This document shows positions 18,897 to 26,335 of a stretch of DNA of 54,577 bases, piece by piece (position 1 is the stretch's first letter; every line of letters begins with the position of its first letter). The DNA is from Thioalkalivibrio halophilus. GTDB taxonomy: Bacteria > Pseudomonadota > Gammaproteobacteria > Ectothiorhodospirales > Ectothiorhodospiraceae. The stretch is taken from NCBI RefSeq assembly GCF_001995255.1, contig NZ_MUZR01000021.1, positions 1-54,577 of the forward strand. Reading direction: 5' to 3'. The notes beneath the pieces are model-generated. The model searched no databases. It saw only the letters and a program-made list of their open reading frames with translations, and had not been told where the DNA came from. The position numbers and the translations under genes were made by a program.

Positions 18897-18949
18897 ATAC
18901 ACCGTCCGAAATGCCTGATTCCACCCGCAACGGAGAACGAGTTCATCCG

Positions 18950-19837
18950 ATGAAACGCATACTGCTGTTCCTGGCCACCAACTTCGCCATCCTGATCGTG
19001 CTCAGCATCACGCTGCGCATCCTCGGGGTGGAGAGCATCCTCGACGAGCAGGGGGTCAACCTCGACCTGACGGCCCTGCTGATCTTTGCCGCGGTGTTCG
19101 GTTTCGGCGGCTCGTTCATCTCCCTGGCCATCTCCAAGTGGATGGCGAAGAAGACCATGAAGGTCCAGGTGATCGAGAAGCCTTCGAATGCCACCGAGCA
19201 GTGGCTGCTGGAGACCGTCCAGCGCCAGGCGAAGCAGGCGGGCATCGGCATGCCCGAGGTCGGGATCTACGATTCGCCGGACCCCAACGCCTTCGCCACC
19301 GGCATGAGCAGGAACAACGCGCTGGTCGCGGTCAGCACCGGGCTGATGCAGAACATGGGGCAGGGCGAGGTCGAGGCCGTGCTGGGCCACGAGATCGGTC
19401 ATGTGGCCAACGGCGACATGGTCACTCTGGCGCTGATCCAGGGCGTGGTGAACACCTTCGTGATCTTCCTGTCGCGCGTGATCGGGCATTTCGTGGACCG
19501 GGTGATCTTCAAGAACGAGTCCGGCCACGGACCGGCGTTCTGGATTACCGCCATCGTGGCCGAGATCATCCTCGCGATCCTGGCCTCCATCATCGTGTTC
19601 TGGTTCTCGCGGCAGCGCGAGTTCCGCGCCGACCAGGCCGGGGCCGAACTGGCCGGGCGCGACAAGATGATCGGGGCGCTGGAGTCGCTGGCGCGGGCCT
19701 CCGGCCGGCCGGTGGACATGCCGGATCAGATGGCCGCCTTCGGCATCCGTGGCGGCATGGCGCAGGGCCTGAAGAAGCTGTTCATGAGCCATCCGCCGAT
19801 CGAACAGCGCATCGCCGCGCTGCGCGCCGGGGCCTGA
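18950..19837 (+). CDS. htpX: Membrane zinc metalloprotease HtpX
   Basis: An M48 family protease of the inner membrane that degrades damaged membrane proteins, working alongside FtsH. The 295-residue protein has two N-terminal membrane helices, the zinc-binding HEIGH motif at 147-151, further hydrophobic segments near 160-180 and 195-220, and the third-ligand glutamate region [12 protein letters not shown]. The ATG at 18950 follows GGAGAA. Length is standard. Transcription is probably driven by the heat-shock promoter just upstream. Confidence 0.96.
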   Translation: MKRILLFLATNFAILIVLSITLRILGVESILDEQGVNLDLTALLIFAAVFGFGGSFISLAISKWMAKKTMKVQVIEKPSNATEQWLLETVQRQAKQAGIGMPEVGIYDSPDPNAFATGMSRNNALVAVSTGLMQNMGQGEVEAVLGHEIGHVANGDMVTLALIQGVVNTFVIFLSRVIGHFVDRVIFKNESGHGPAFWITAIVAEIILAILASIIVFWFSRQREFRADQAGAELAGRDKMIGALESLARASGRPVDMPDQMAAFGIRGGMAQGLKKLFMSHPPIEQRIAALRAGA

Positions 19838-19857
19838 GGCAGGCCCCGCGCCGGGGT

Positions 19858-20508
19858 TCATCCGGCGAGCACGTGATCGGCGACGAACGGATTGCGCCGG
19901 CGCTGCTCGCCGAAGGTGGACTCCGGTCCGTGGCCGGGGATGAAACGGACGTCATCTCCGAGTGGCCACAGTTTCTGCGTGATCGACTCGATCAGTACGC
20001 GCCCGTTACCGCCGGGGAAATCGCTGCGCCCGATCGCGCCGTTGAACAGCACGTCCCCCACCAGCGCCAGCCGCGCGGACGGGCTGAAGAACACCACATG
20101 CCCCGGGGTGTGTCCCGGGCAGTGCAGCACCTGCAGCCGTTCGTTCCCCAGCTCCAGGGTCTCTCCGTCGTCCAGCCAGCGGTCCGGGGTCAGCGGCGCG
20201 ATTTCCGGAAATCCGAACATCGCGGCCTGCTGCGGCAGCTGCTCGAGCCAGAACGCGTCCTCGCGCTGCGGGCCGATGACGGGCGCGCCGGACAGCCGTG
20301 CCAGCTCGGCCGCGCCGCCGGCATGATCCAGGTGGCCGTGGGTCAGCAGGATGGAGTCCAGTTCCAGGCCCTGATCGCGCACGCGGGCCAGCAGGGTCGG
20401 GGCCTCGCCGCCGGGGTCGACCCAGGCCGCGCGGCCGGTTTCGTTGCACCAGATCAGGGTGGCGTTCTGCTCCAGCGGGGTTACCGGAAGGGTGCAGTGT
20501 TCAAGCAT
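19858..20508 (-). CDS. Metallo-beta-lactamase fold hydrolase, glyoxalase II-like (YcbL type)
   Basis: A 216-residue cytosolic hydrolase with the binuclear zinc motif [10 protein letters not shown], the ligands CPGHTPGH and [15 protein letters not shown], and [13 protein letters not shown] near the end. This set matches the short glyoxalase II-like proteins (YcbL) that lack the C-terminal substrate helix domain of GloB. Likely a thioesterase; the substrate is not certain. It is convergent with htpX. Confidence 0.92.
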   Translation of the reverse strand: MLEHCTLPVTPLEQNATLIWCNETGRAAWVDPGGEAPTLLARVRDQGLELDSILLTHGHLDHAGGAAELARLSGAPVIGPQREDAFWLEQLPQQAAMFGFPEIAPLTPDRWLDDGETLELGNERLQVLHCPGHTPGHVVFFSPSARLALVGDVLFNGAIGRSDFPGGNGRVLIESITQKLWPLGDDVRFIPGHGPESTFGEQRRRNPFVADHVLAG

Positions 20509-20646
20509 CGGGGTATCGCTTCGCGGCGAACGCGTCGGGACGGAATAGTTGTGCGGCGTATGCGTCTTACGGGTGTGCAGATCGCAAGCTTAGGAGAAAA
20601 ACCGGTCCGGCGCGACCGCTTTCTGTTCGTCGCTCGCGGGAAGTGC

Positions 20647-20675
20647 TTGACAGGAAAATCCTAATATTAGAAGAT
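20647..20675 (+). promoter_or_regulatory. Possible promoter of the small RNA
   Basis: A perfect -35 hexamer TTGACA (20647-20652) is followed by an AT-rich tract containing the palindrome CTAATATTAG (20661-20670). The -10 is weak: GAAGAT at 17 bp spacing or TAGAAG at 15 bp. The AT-richness stands out against the flanks. An activator may be needed, or the palindrome may be an operator. Confidence 0.4.
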
Positions 20676-20680
20676 CTGCA

Positions 20681-20775
20681 TACGCTGAATGTTGTCCCCC
20701 CTGACAGCATCGGCGGACTCCTCCATCCTCCTTTGGTGGTTTTCTTGGCGCGGGCTCTGTCCCGCGCTTTTTTTT
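20681..20775 (+). ncRNA. Candidate small RNA with C-rich hairpin loop and anti-Shine-Dalgarno stretch
   Basis: This 334-bp stretch between two genes (20509-20842) holds no good reading frame but has the anatomy of a small RNA. A -35 hexamer lies upstream. A first hairpin pairs GCTG-A-ATGTTGTC (20684-20696) with GACAGCAT-CGGC (20703-20714), with one bulge and two wobble pairs, around a six-base loop CCCCCT. Next comes a largely unpaired pyrimidine stretch with CTCCTCC and TCCTCC (20718-20732). A strong intrinsic terminator ends it. C-rich loops and CCUCC runs are typical of RNAs that pair with ribosome binding sites. It could alternatively be an attenuated leader of the kinase gene. I recognise no named family. 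Confidence 0.55.
20748..20775 (+). terminator. Intrinsic terminator of the candidate small RNA
   Basis: A perfect 7-bp stem GCGCGGG / CCCGCGC with loop CTCTGT is followed by eight T. It lies upstream of the kinase gene, so it must end a transcript that starts in the preceding intergenic stretch or attenuate one that continues. Confidence 0.9.
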
Positions 20776-20842
20776 GCCCGTTCGCATCGTCCGGCCGCCG
20801 CGCCTACCATGGCGGCATGCCCGCCCCCGGTTCCCATCGATC

Positions 20843-22354
20843 ATGACGCGACGCCTGAACAGCCTGCGCAATGTGGTGGTGATGTTCATCCTGCTGCCGC
20901 TGCTCCTGCTGGTGGGTGCGGTGGTCGCGCTGGGCCTGCAGGAATTCCAGACGCAGATGGAAGACCGCATGCAGGACGACATCGAGCTGGTTGCGCGGGC
21001 GATCCGTCTGCCGGTGTCCACGGCGATTGTTGAACAGGACGTGGCCGCCGTTCAGGAGTCGCTGGACTCGCTGTTCCAGATCGACGAAGTCTTCGGGGTG
21101 TACGTCTACGACGCGCGCGGCGAGCTGGTGGCGACCTCCGGGCCGCCCAGCCCGTCGCTGCGGCATCGGGGAGAGGCGCAGGCGATCAGCGAGACCGGAA
21201 CCCTGGGCGCGTTCGATGAACATCGCGGGCGCGAGGTTTTTTCGTTCTTTCTGCCGCTGGCGGACCATGCGGGACGAATCGTGGGCCTGCTCCAGGTAAC
21301 CCGTGACGTGTCTCCGTTTCGTGCCTACGTCTCCCAGCTGCGCTGGCAGGGCGCGGTGCTGACCGGGGCGGTGACGGTGCTGTTCCTGGCCCTGGTGCTG
21401 GTGGGGTACCACCGGGCCGTGGGGCGCCACGTCGAGCGCCTGACCGGGGTGATGCACGACATCGGCGAAGGGGTGCGCGGCGTGCGGGCACCCGAGGCCG
21501 GGCCGGCGGAGCTGCGCCATGTCGCGGCTACCATGAACGGGATGCTGGAACGGCGCGAGGCGTCCGAAGCCGCGCTGGAGGCGCAGCGGGCCGAGCAGCG
21601 AGCGCTGGAGGAAAAACTGCGGCATTCGGAAAAGCTGGCGGCGATCGGCCAGCTGGCGGCCGGGGTGGCGCACGAGCTGGGAACCCCGCTGGGGATCATC
21701 GCCGGACGCGCCCAGCGGGCCGCCCGCCGCCTGGCCGAGGACGATCCGGCGCGCAAGGAAATGCAGGAGCTGCGGGCAGAAACCGAACGGGTGGAGACCA
21801 TCGTGCGGCAGCTGCTGGATTTCGCCCGGCGCAATCCGCTGCAGCGCCGCAGCGTGAATCTGGATGAACTGGTCCGGGAACTGGTGGATCGCGTGCGCGG
21901 TCGGGGACATTGTCCGGACGTGCAGTTCAGGCTGGAAGGCGCACCCCTGCAGGTGGAAGCGGACCGGCTGCGACTGGGTCAGGCGCTGGAAAACCTGATC
22001 GAGAATGGCGGGCAGGCAGCCCGGTCGCGCGTGCGGATAACGTGGGGCGTGGAGCACGGGCAGGTGGAAGTCACGGTGGCCGACGACGGTCCGGCCGCCG
22101 GAGGCGGTATCGATCCGGAGACGGCGGAGCGCCTGTTCGAGCCTTTTTTCACCACCAAGCCGGCCGGAAAGGGGACCGGTCTTGGACTGGCGGTGGCCCA
22201 GGTCGCGATGGAGGACCATGGCGGTTCGATCGCGCTGGATCGTTCGGACCCGGGCGAGACCCGTTTCGTGATCCGGTTTCCGCGGGCAGCGGATGCCACG
22301 GGAAGTGCCGTGAGGGATGGAGGGGATGGAACGTTGCCGGAGGCGGGTGCATGA
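20843..22354 (+). CDS. Membrane sensor histidine kinase, partner of the sigma54 activator
   Basis: The 503-residue kinase has a membrane helix at about 10-32, a periplasmic sensor of about 135 residues, a second helix near 170-190, a HAMP-like linker with coiled coil, a HisKA domain with His277 in AHELGTPLG, and an ATPase domain with ENLIENGGQAA, DDGPAAGGG and GKGTGLGLAVA. It belongs to the NtrB/ZraS-like kinases that pair with NtrC-type regulators. ATG 20843 puts the basic residues right before the first helix; an upstream in-frame start would add 23 residues with no ribosome binding site. It overlaps the regulator gene by ATGA. The sensor domain is not one I recognise. Confidence 0.92.
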   Translation: MTRRLNSLRNVVVMFILLPLLLLVGAVVALGLQEFQTQMEDRMQDDIELVARAIRLPVSTAIVEQDVAAVQESLDSLFQIDEVFGVYVYDARGELVATSGPPSPSLRHRGEAQAISETGTLGAFDEHRGREVFSFFLPLADHAGRIVGLLQVTRDVSPFRAYVSQLRWQGAVLTGAVTVLFLALVLVGYHRAVGRHVERLTGVMHDIGEGVRGVRAPEAGPAELRHVAATMNGMLERREASEAALEAQRAEQRALEEKLRHSEKLAAIGQLAAGVAHELGTPLGIIAGRAQRAARRLAEDDPARKEMQELRAETERVETIVRQLLDFARRNPLQRRSVNLDELVRELVDRVRGRGHCPDVQFRLEGAPLQVEADRLRLGQALENLIENGGQAARSRVRITWGVEHGQVEVTVADDGPAAGGGIDPETAERLFEPFFTTKPAGKGTGLGLAVAQVAMEDHGGSIALDRSDPGETRFVIRFPRAADATGSAVRDGGDGTLPEAGA

Positions 22355-23739
22355 CCAATCCGGAATCGGTGCTGGTGGTGGAGGACGATCGCGGTCACCG
22401 GGACCTGCTGGTGGAGGAGCTGCGCGAGGCGGGGCATGGCGTGGTGGCCGTGGGCAGCGCCGAAGAGGCCATGCAGGCCCTGGGCCAGCAACCCTTCGGC
22501 CTGGTGGTCAGCGATCTGAGACTGCCGGGCGAGGATGGCTTCCGCGTGCTGGAAGCCACGCGCGAGGCGGTGCCGGAGCCCGGTTTCATCATGCTTACCG
22601 GCTTCGGAACCATCGACCAGGCCGTGGCCGCGCTCAAGGCGGGGGCGGATGATTTCCTGACCAAGCCGGTGGACCTCGATCATCTGCGGCTGGCGGCCGA
22701 TCGGGTGATCGAGGCCCGGCGGCTGAAGGCCGAGGTGCGCCAGTATCGCGAGCTGCTGGCGGCCGGCGAGGGCTTTCACGGCATGCAGGGGAACAGCCCG
22801 GCGATGCTGCGGCTGTTCGACCTGATCCGGCGGATCGCGGCTTCCGATGGATCGGTGCTGATCACCGGCGAATCCGGTACCGGCAAGGAGCTGGTGGCGC
22901 GTGCGCTGCACGCCGAGAGTGCTCGCCGCGACGGTCCCTTCGTTGCCCTGAACTGCGCCGGCATCCCCGAGAGCCTGCTGGAATCGGAACTGCTGGGGCA
23001 TGTCGCCGGGGCTTTTTCCGGGGCCAGGGGCGCGCGCCGCGGCCTGTTCCGCGAGGCCGACGGAGGCACCCTGTTTCTCGACGAGATCGCCGAGATGCCG
23101 GTGGCGATGCAGAGCAAGCTCCTGCGGTTGCTGCAGGACGGGCGCGTGCGCCCGGTGGGCGGCAACGAGGAGGTGGACACCGACGTTCGCATCGTGGCGG
23201 CGACCCACCAGGACATCCCGGGGCGCATCGCGCAGGGCGAGTTCCGCGAGGACCTATACTATCGGCTGGAGACCTTTCGTATCGAGATCCCGCCGTTGCG
23301 CGACCGGGGCGAGGACATCGAACGCCTGGCCCTGCAGTTCCTGCGCCAGCACGCCCTGGCTCACGGGCTGCCGGAGCGTCGCCCGAGTCCCGAGGCGATG
23401 CGGGCCCTCCTCCACTATGCCTTCCCCGGCAACGTGCGCGAACTCTCCAGCCTGATGGAGCGCGCCGCGACCCTGTCTTCCGGTGACCAGATCGAGTTGC
23501 GCGACCTGCCGGAGCGGGTGCACGCATCGGCATCCGGCGGAACATCAGCCGGCATGCCCCCGGGTGACGGCGTTCCCGGCGCCCGGGACGCCCACTGGCC
23601 TTCGCTGGCCGAACTCGAGACCGATTACATCCAGCGCGTCCTTGAGCACTGCGAGGGCAACAAGCAACGGGCGGCGCGCATGCTGGGGATCGGCCGCAAG
23701 ACGCTTTATCGGCGGCTCGGCGAGTCCGATACGAACTGA
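22351..23739 (+). CDS. Sigma54-dependent response regulator (NtrC family)
   Basis: The 462-residue activator has a receiver (Asp55 in VVSDLRLPGEDG, Lys105 in LTKPVD) and an AAA+ domain with Walker A GESGTGKE (173-180), Walker B in GGTLFLDEI and arginine fingers in the FREDLYYRL region. A Fis-type helix-turn-helix ends it (NKQRAARMLGIGRKTLYRRL). The sigma54-contact loop reads GAFSGA at 220-225 instead of GAFTGA; this Thr-to-Ser change is conservative and probably functional. Its start overlaps the kinase stop. The nearest sigma54 promoter is 163 bp downstream of its stop, in front of the exported-protein genes, which are its most likely targets. Confidence 0.95.
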   Translation: MTNPESVLVVEDDRGHRDLLVEELREAGHGVVAVGSAEEAMQALGQQPFGLVVSDLRLPGEDGFRVLEATREAVPEPGFIMLTGFGTIDQAVAALKAGADDFLTKPVDLDHLRLAADRVIEARRLKAEVRQYRELLAAGEGFHGMQGNSPAMLRLFDLIRRIAASDGSVLITGESGTGKELVARALHAESARRDGPFVALNCAGIPESLLESELLGHVAGAFSGARGARRGLFREADGGTLFLDEIAEMPVAMQSKLLRLLQDGRVRPVGGNEEVDTDVRIVAATHQDIPGRIAQGEFREDLYYRLETFRIEIPPLRDRGEDIERLALQFLRQHALAHGLPERRPSPEAMRALLHYAFPGNVRELSSLMERAATLSSGDQIELRDLPERVHASASGGTSAGMPPGDGVPGARDAHWPSLAELETDYIQRVLEHCEGNKQRAARMLGIGRKTLYRRLGESDTN

Positions 23740-23757
23740 GCCCTTTCCCTTGCGCGG

Positions 23758-23807
23758 TGTGTCGTGCGGACGCGGTGACACGTTTCATTGCGACCCATGT
23801 GTCGAAA
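23758..23807 (+). promoter_or_regulatory. Possible upstream activating sites for the sigma54 regulator
   Basis: TGTGTCG at 23758-23764, GTGACACG (inverted) at 23775-23782 and ATGTGTCG at 23797-23804 share the core GTGTC/GACAC. They sit about 100-145 bp upstream of the sigma54 promoter, the usual distance for NtrC-type binding sites. GACAC at 23777-23781 and GTGTC at 23799-23803 form an inverted pair. Confidence 0.4.
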
Positions 23808-23901
23808 AGAAACAGTTCTGATCTTCTTTCTGTTCCTCTCCCGGCCGCGCGGACGGCCTTCAGGTCTCTGAGTTCAAACGTATTTTTTTGTGTTCTGAAT
23901 G

Positions 23902-23918
23902 TTGGCCCGTGGGTTGCT
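23902..23918 (+). promoter_or_regulatory. Sigma54 (RpoN) promoter
   Basis: TTGGCCCGTGGGTTGCT matches the consensus YTGGCACG-N4-TTGCW with one mismatch. The invariant GG (23904-23905) and GC (23916-23917) are exactly 10 bp apart. The predicted start near 23929 leaves a leader of about 36 nt that contains the AGGAGG of the first exported-protein gene. Confidence 0.85.
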
Positions 23919-23964
23919 TCATGTGAGTTGTCCGTAGCGAAATCCGCAAACCACAGGAGGTCGC

Positions 23965-24471
23965 ATGACGACTTTCCGCAAAACCGCAACGGCCATGGCG
24001 CTCGGTTCGGTGCTGACCCTCGGCTTTTCCGGGGTGGCCGCGGCCCAGGCGGGCCAGGGCGGTGCCCCCGCCGGCGACATGCCGCCCGAGGCCGGAACCC
24101 CCGGACAGGGCCAGCCACCCGAGCCGCGGCAGGACGCACCAGCACCGCGGGATGCCCCGGCACCCGGCGGGAGCGGCCAGGGCGGGGGGCTTCCGCCCGG
24201 CGGAACCGGACAGGAACGCGGGCTTCCGCCCGGTGGCCAGCCCCCCGGGCCGCAGACCGGGCCGCAAACCGGGCCGGGGCAGCCGGATCGGCCGCAGGGT
24301 GCGCCCCCCGAGCCGCGTGACGCGCCGCCGGGGAGCATGGAGCCCGAGCGCACGGATCCGCGTGGCGGTGCCACCGGCCAGCAGATGCCGGCCCCGGGCG
24401 AGCGGCCCGAGGGCGAGGCGATGCCCGAGCCCGGCGAAGACCCGCGGCAGGGCACGGAGCGGGACTGGTAG
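23965..24471 (+). CDS. Exported Pro/Gly-rich low-complexity protein
   Basis: The 168-residue protein has a clear signal peptide with probable cleavage after AAAQA or VAAAQ near residue 28. The mature part is almost entirely Pro, Gly, Gln, Glu, Arg, Ala and Asp, with short repeats such as GLPPGG and TGPQ, and no cysteine. It should be disordered and hydrophilic. AGGAGG precedes the ATG by four bases, an efficient start. It is first behind the sigma54 promoter. Its leader FRKTA-A-AL resembles that of the next gene, although the mature parts differ. No family is recognised; a periplasmic or secreted extended polymer is possible. Confidence 0.8.
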   Translation: MTTFRKTATAMALGSVLTLGFSGVAAAQAGQGGAPAGDMPPEAGTPGQGQPPEPRQDAPAPRDAPAPGGSGQGGGLPPGGTGQERGLPPGGQPPGPQTGPQTGPGQPDRPQGAPPEPRDAPPGSMEPERTDPRGGATGQQMPAPGERPEGEAMPEPGEDPRQGTERDW

Positions 24472-24534
24472 TCCGGACCGCAGATCATGATTTTCGTGAA
24501 TACAGACCGTCGTAAAGACCAAGGAGCAAACGCA

Positions 24535-25017
24535 ATGATGAACTTTCGCAAGACCGCAATGGCTTTCGCCCTGACTTCCATGTTCGCCTTCGGTGGTGTG
24601 GCCTCCGCGCAGATGGGTGGCGGCGCCGAGGGTGGCGCTCCGCCGGAAGGCGGCGCTCAGGGCGGTGCCCCGCCGCAGGGCGGCGCGGGCGCCCAGGGTG
24701 GTGCTCCGCCGGAAGGTGGCGGTGCCCCGATGCAGCAGCAGGCCCCCGAGGTCGACCTGTCCGACGAGGATATCGACACCTTCGTCGAGGCCTTCGTCGG
24801 CGTGCAGGAAGTCCGCGAGGACTTCTCCCAGCGCCTGCAGGAAGCCGAGGACGAGACCCAGGCGCAGCAGATGCAGCAGGAGGCCCAGGACGAGATGGTC
24901 GCGGCCGTGGAGGATGCCGGCATGACCGTTGAAGAGTACAATGAGGTCGCCATGGCCCTGCAGAACGACCCCGAGCTGATGCAGGAGGTCCAGCAGCAGG
25001 CCGAAAGCGCCATGTAA
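24535..25017 (+). CDS. Exported DUF4168 protein with Gly/Pro/Gln-rich linker
   Basis: The 160-residue protein begins with a signal peptide (cleavage probably after ASA-Q near residue 24). A low-complexity stretch with repeats of GGAPPEGG follows, and then a helical domain from about residue 75: VDLSDEDIDTFVEAFVGVQE, a glutamine-rich middle and VEDAGMTVEEYNEV. This is the DUF4168 signature, a family of exported proteins of unknown function. AAGGAG lies 8 bases before the ATG at 24535; ATG 24538 is also possible. It is 63 bp behind the previous gene, and an intrinsic terminator follows, so the two form a short operon. Confidence 0.88.
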   Translation: MMNFRKTAMAFALTSMFAFGGVASAQMGGGAEGGAPPEGGAQGGAPPQGGAGAQGGAPPEGGGAPMQQQAPEVDLSDEDIDTFVEAFVGVQEVREDFSQRLQEAEDETQAQQMQQEAQDEMVAAVEDAGMTVEEYNEVAMALQNDPELMQEVQQQAESAM

Positions 25018-25041
25018 GCCCGCAAGGGACAGGCATGCGCT

Positions 25042-25076
25042 GACGGGGCCGTCCTTCGGGGCGGCCCCGTCTTTTT
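25042..25076 (+). terminator. Intrinsic terminator after the exported-protein operon
   Basis: A 10-bp stem GACGGGGCCG / CGGCCCCGTC is followed by five T, 24 bp after the DUF4168 stop. It separates this operon from rplM. Confidence 0.92.
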
Positions 25077-25097
25077 GTGCAATCGCTCGTGGGACCC

Positions 25098-25126
25098 TTG
25101 AATGACGGGGTACAACACGGTATTCT
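25098..25126 (+). promoter_or_regulatory. Sigma70-type promoter of rplM-rpsI
   Basis: TTGAAT (25098-25103) and TATTCT (25121-25126) are 17 bp apart; each matches the consensus at four of six positions. The start would lie about 35 nt before the rplM ATG. Position right after a terminator and before a ribosomal operon supports the call. Confidence 0.6.
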
Positions 25127-25167
25127 TTCGCGCTTTCTGAATCGCCCCGACATCGGAGCATCGATAC

Positions 25168-25596
25168 ATGAGCACCATCAGCGCCAAGCCGGCAGAAGTC
25201 GAACGCGACTGGTTCCTTGTGGATGCCAGTGACAAGACCCTCGGTCGACTCGCCACGGAAATCGCGCGTCGGCTGCGCGGAAAGCACAAGCCCGTCTACA
25301 CGCCGCACGTGGATACCGGCGACTACATCGTCGTGATCAATGCGGACAAGATCCGGGTCTCGGGCAACAAGGCCTCCGACAAGATGTATTATCGCCATAC
25401 CGGTTATCCGGGGGGCATCAAGGAGGCGAACTTCTCCCAGATGATCGAACGTCATCCGGAGAAGGTGCTCGAGCTGGCCGTCAAGGGCATGCTGCCGCGC
25501 AACCCGCTCGGCCGGTCGATGCTCAAGAAACTCAAGGTGTATGCCGGAACCGAGCACCGGCATGCGGCCCAGCAGCCGCAGCCGCTGGACATCTGA
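25168..25596 (+). CDS. rplM: 50S ribosomal protein L13
   Basis: The 142-residue protein has the L13 features: [16 protein letters not shown] near the start, the [19 protein letters not shown] core, YRHTGYPGG and [20 protein letters not shown]. It binds 23S rRNA early in large-subunit assembly. It is followed by rpsI in the conserved bacterial rplM-rpsI order. CGGAGC is the ribosome binding site. Confidence 0.98.
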   Translation: MSTISAKPAEVERDWFLVDASDKTLGRLATEIARRLRGKHKPVYTPHVDTGDYIVVINADKIRVSGNKASDKMYYRHTGYPGGIKEANFSQMIERHPEKVLELAVKGMLPRNPLGRSMLKKLKVYAGTEHRHAAQQPQPLDI

Positions 25597-25636
25597 TCCG
25601 CGGCGCCGCCAACCAGAAACAGGGAAATCGATTCCA

Positions 25637-26029
25637 ATGGCTATGAATCAGTACTACGGTACGGGTCGCCGCAAGACGGCTTCCGCGCGTGTCTTTCTGC
25701 GTCCCGGCTCGGGCAACGTGACCGTCAACGGCCGTCCGCTGGACGAGTTCTTTGGTCGTCCGACTTCGCGCATGGTTGTCCGGCAGCCGCTGGAAGCGGC
25801 CGAAGCCCTCGACGGCTTCGACGTGGTGGCTACGGTCTCCGGCGGGGGCGGTAACGGTCAGGCGGGTGCCATTCGTCTGGGTATCGCCCGCGCCCTGGTT
25901 GAGTATAATGAGGACCTGCGCAGCACGCTGCGTCGTGGCGGTCACCTGACGCGGGATGCCCGCGAGGTGGAGCGCAAGAAGATCGGCCTGCGCAAGGCCC
26001 GTCGCGCGACGCAGTACTCCAAGCGCTGA
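25637..26029 (+). CDS. rpsI: 30S ribosomal protein S9
   Basis: The 130-residue protein carries [16 protein letters not shown] at the start and ends in the basic tail [17 protein letters not shown], whose final Lys-Arg reaches the P-site tRNA in the ribosome. ATG 25637 is used; ATG 25643 two codons later is also possible. It lies 40 bp behind rplM and is cotranscribed with it. Confidence 0.98.
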   Translation: MAMNQYYGTGRRKTASARVFLRPGSGNVTVNGRPLDEFFGRPTSRMVVRQPLEAAEALDGFDVVATVSGGGGNGQAGAIRLGIARALVEYNEDLRSTLRRGGHLTRDAREVERKKIGLRKARRATQYSKR

Positions 26030-26039
26030 TCCGGTTTTC

Positions 26040-26070
26040 GCCGGTGCACCCGGAGGTTTCGGGCACCGGC
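26040..26070 (+). other. GC-rich stem-loop between rpsI and tRNA-Gln
   Basis: An 8-bp perfect stem GCCGGTGC / GCACCGGC, extended by inner pairs, has no T run behind it. It is therefore not an intrinsic terminator and may protect the rpsI mRNA end or guide processing of a joint mRNA-tRNA transcript. Confidence 0.5.
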
Positions 26071-26076
26071 CAGAAT

Positions 26077-26150
26077 TGGGGGATCGTCTAGCGGTAGGAC
26101 TACGGACTCTGACTCCGTCAACCCAGGTTCGAATCCTGGTCCCCCAGCCA
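26077..26150 (+). tRNA. tRNA-Gln (CUG anticodon)
   Basis: A full cloverleaf can be drawn: acceptor stem TGGGGGA / TCCCCCA, D-arm with GCGGTAGGAC, anticodon stem ACGGA / TCCGT around loop CTCTGAC (anticodon CTG), T-arm CCAGG-TTCGAAT-CCTGG, and an encoded CCA end. The U1-A72 first pair is characteristic of glutamine tRNA. No separate promoter is obvious between rpsI and this gene. Confidence 0.97.
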
Positions 26151-26151
26151 T

Positions 26152-26190
26152 CCATGGAAAAGGGCCCCCTCGCGGGGCCCTTTTTCATGG
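26152..26190 (+). terminator. Very strong intrinsic terminator after tRNA-Gln
   Basis: A 17-bp stem with one G-T wobble runs from CCATG (26152-26156) through AAAA and GGGCCCC to a 5-base loop, and back to CATGG (26186-26190). The four A on the left and five T on the right make it able to stop transcription from both sides. Confidence 0.93.
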
Positions 26191-26335
26191 ATATGACCGG
26201 CCAGGATGAGAACCTGGAAGGTTCGGCGGAGCGCAGCGGAGCAACGCACACGCGGGGGCTCTTCTGCGGAATGTCGGGTCTTCTCCGTGCGTCTGTGGTC
26301 TATAGTCAGTCCCAGGTTTCGAGCGAGGAGAAGCC

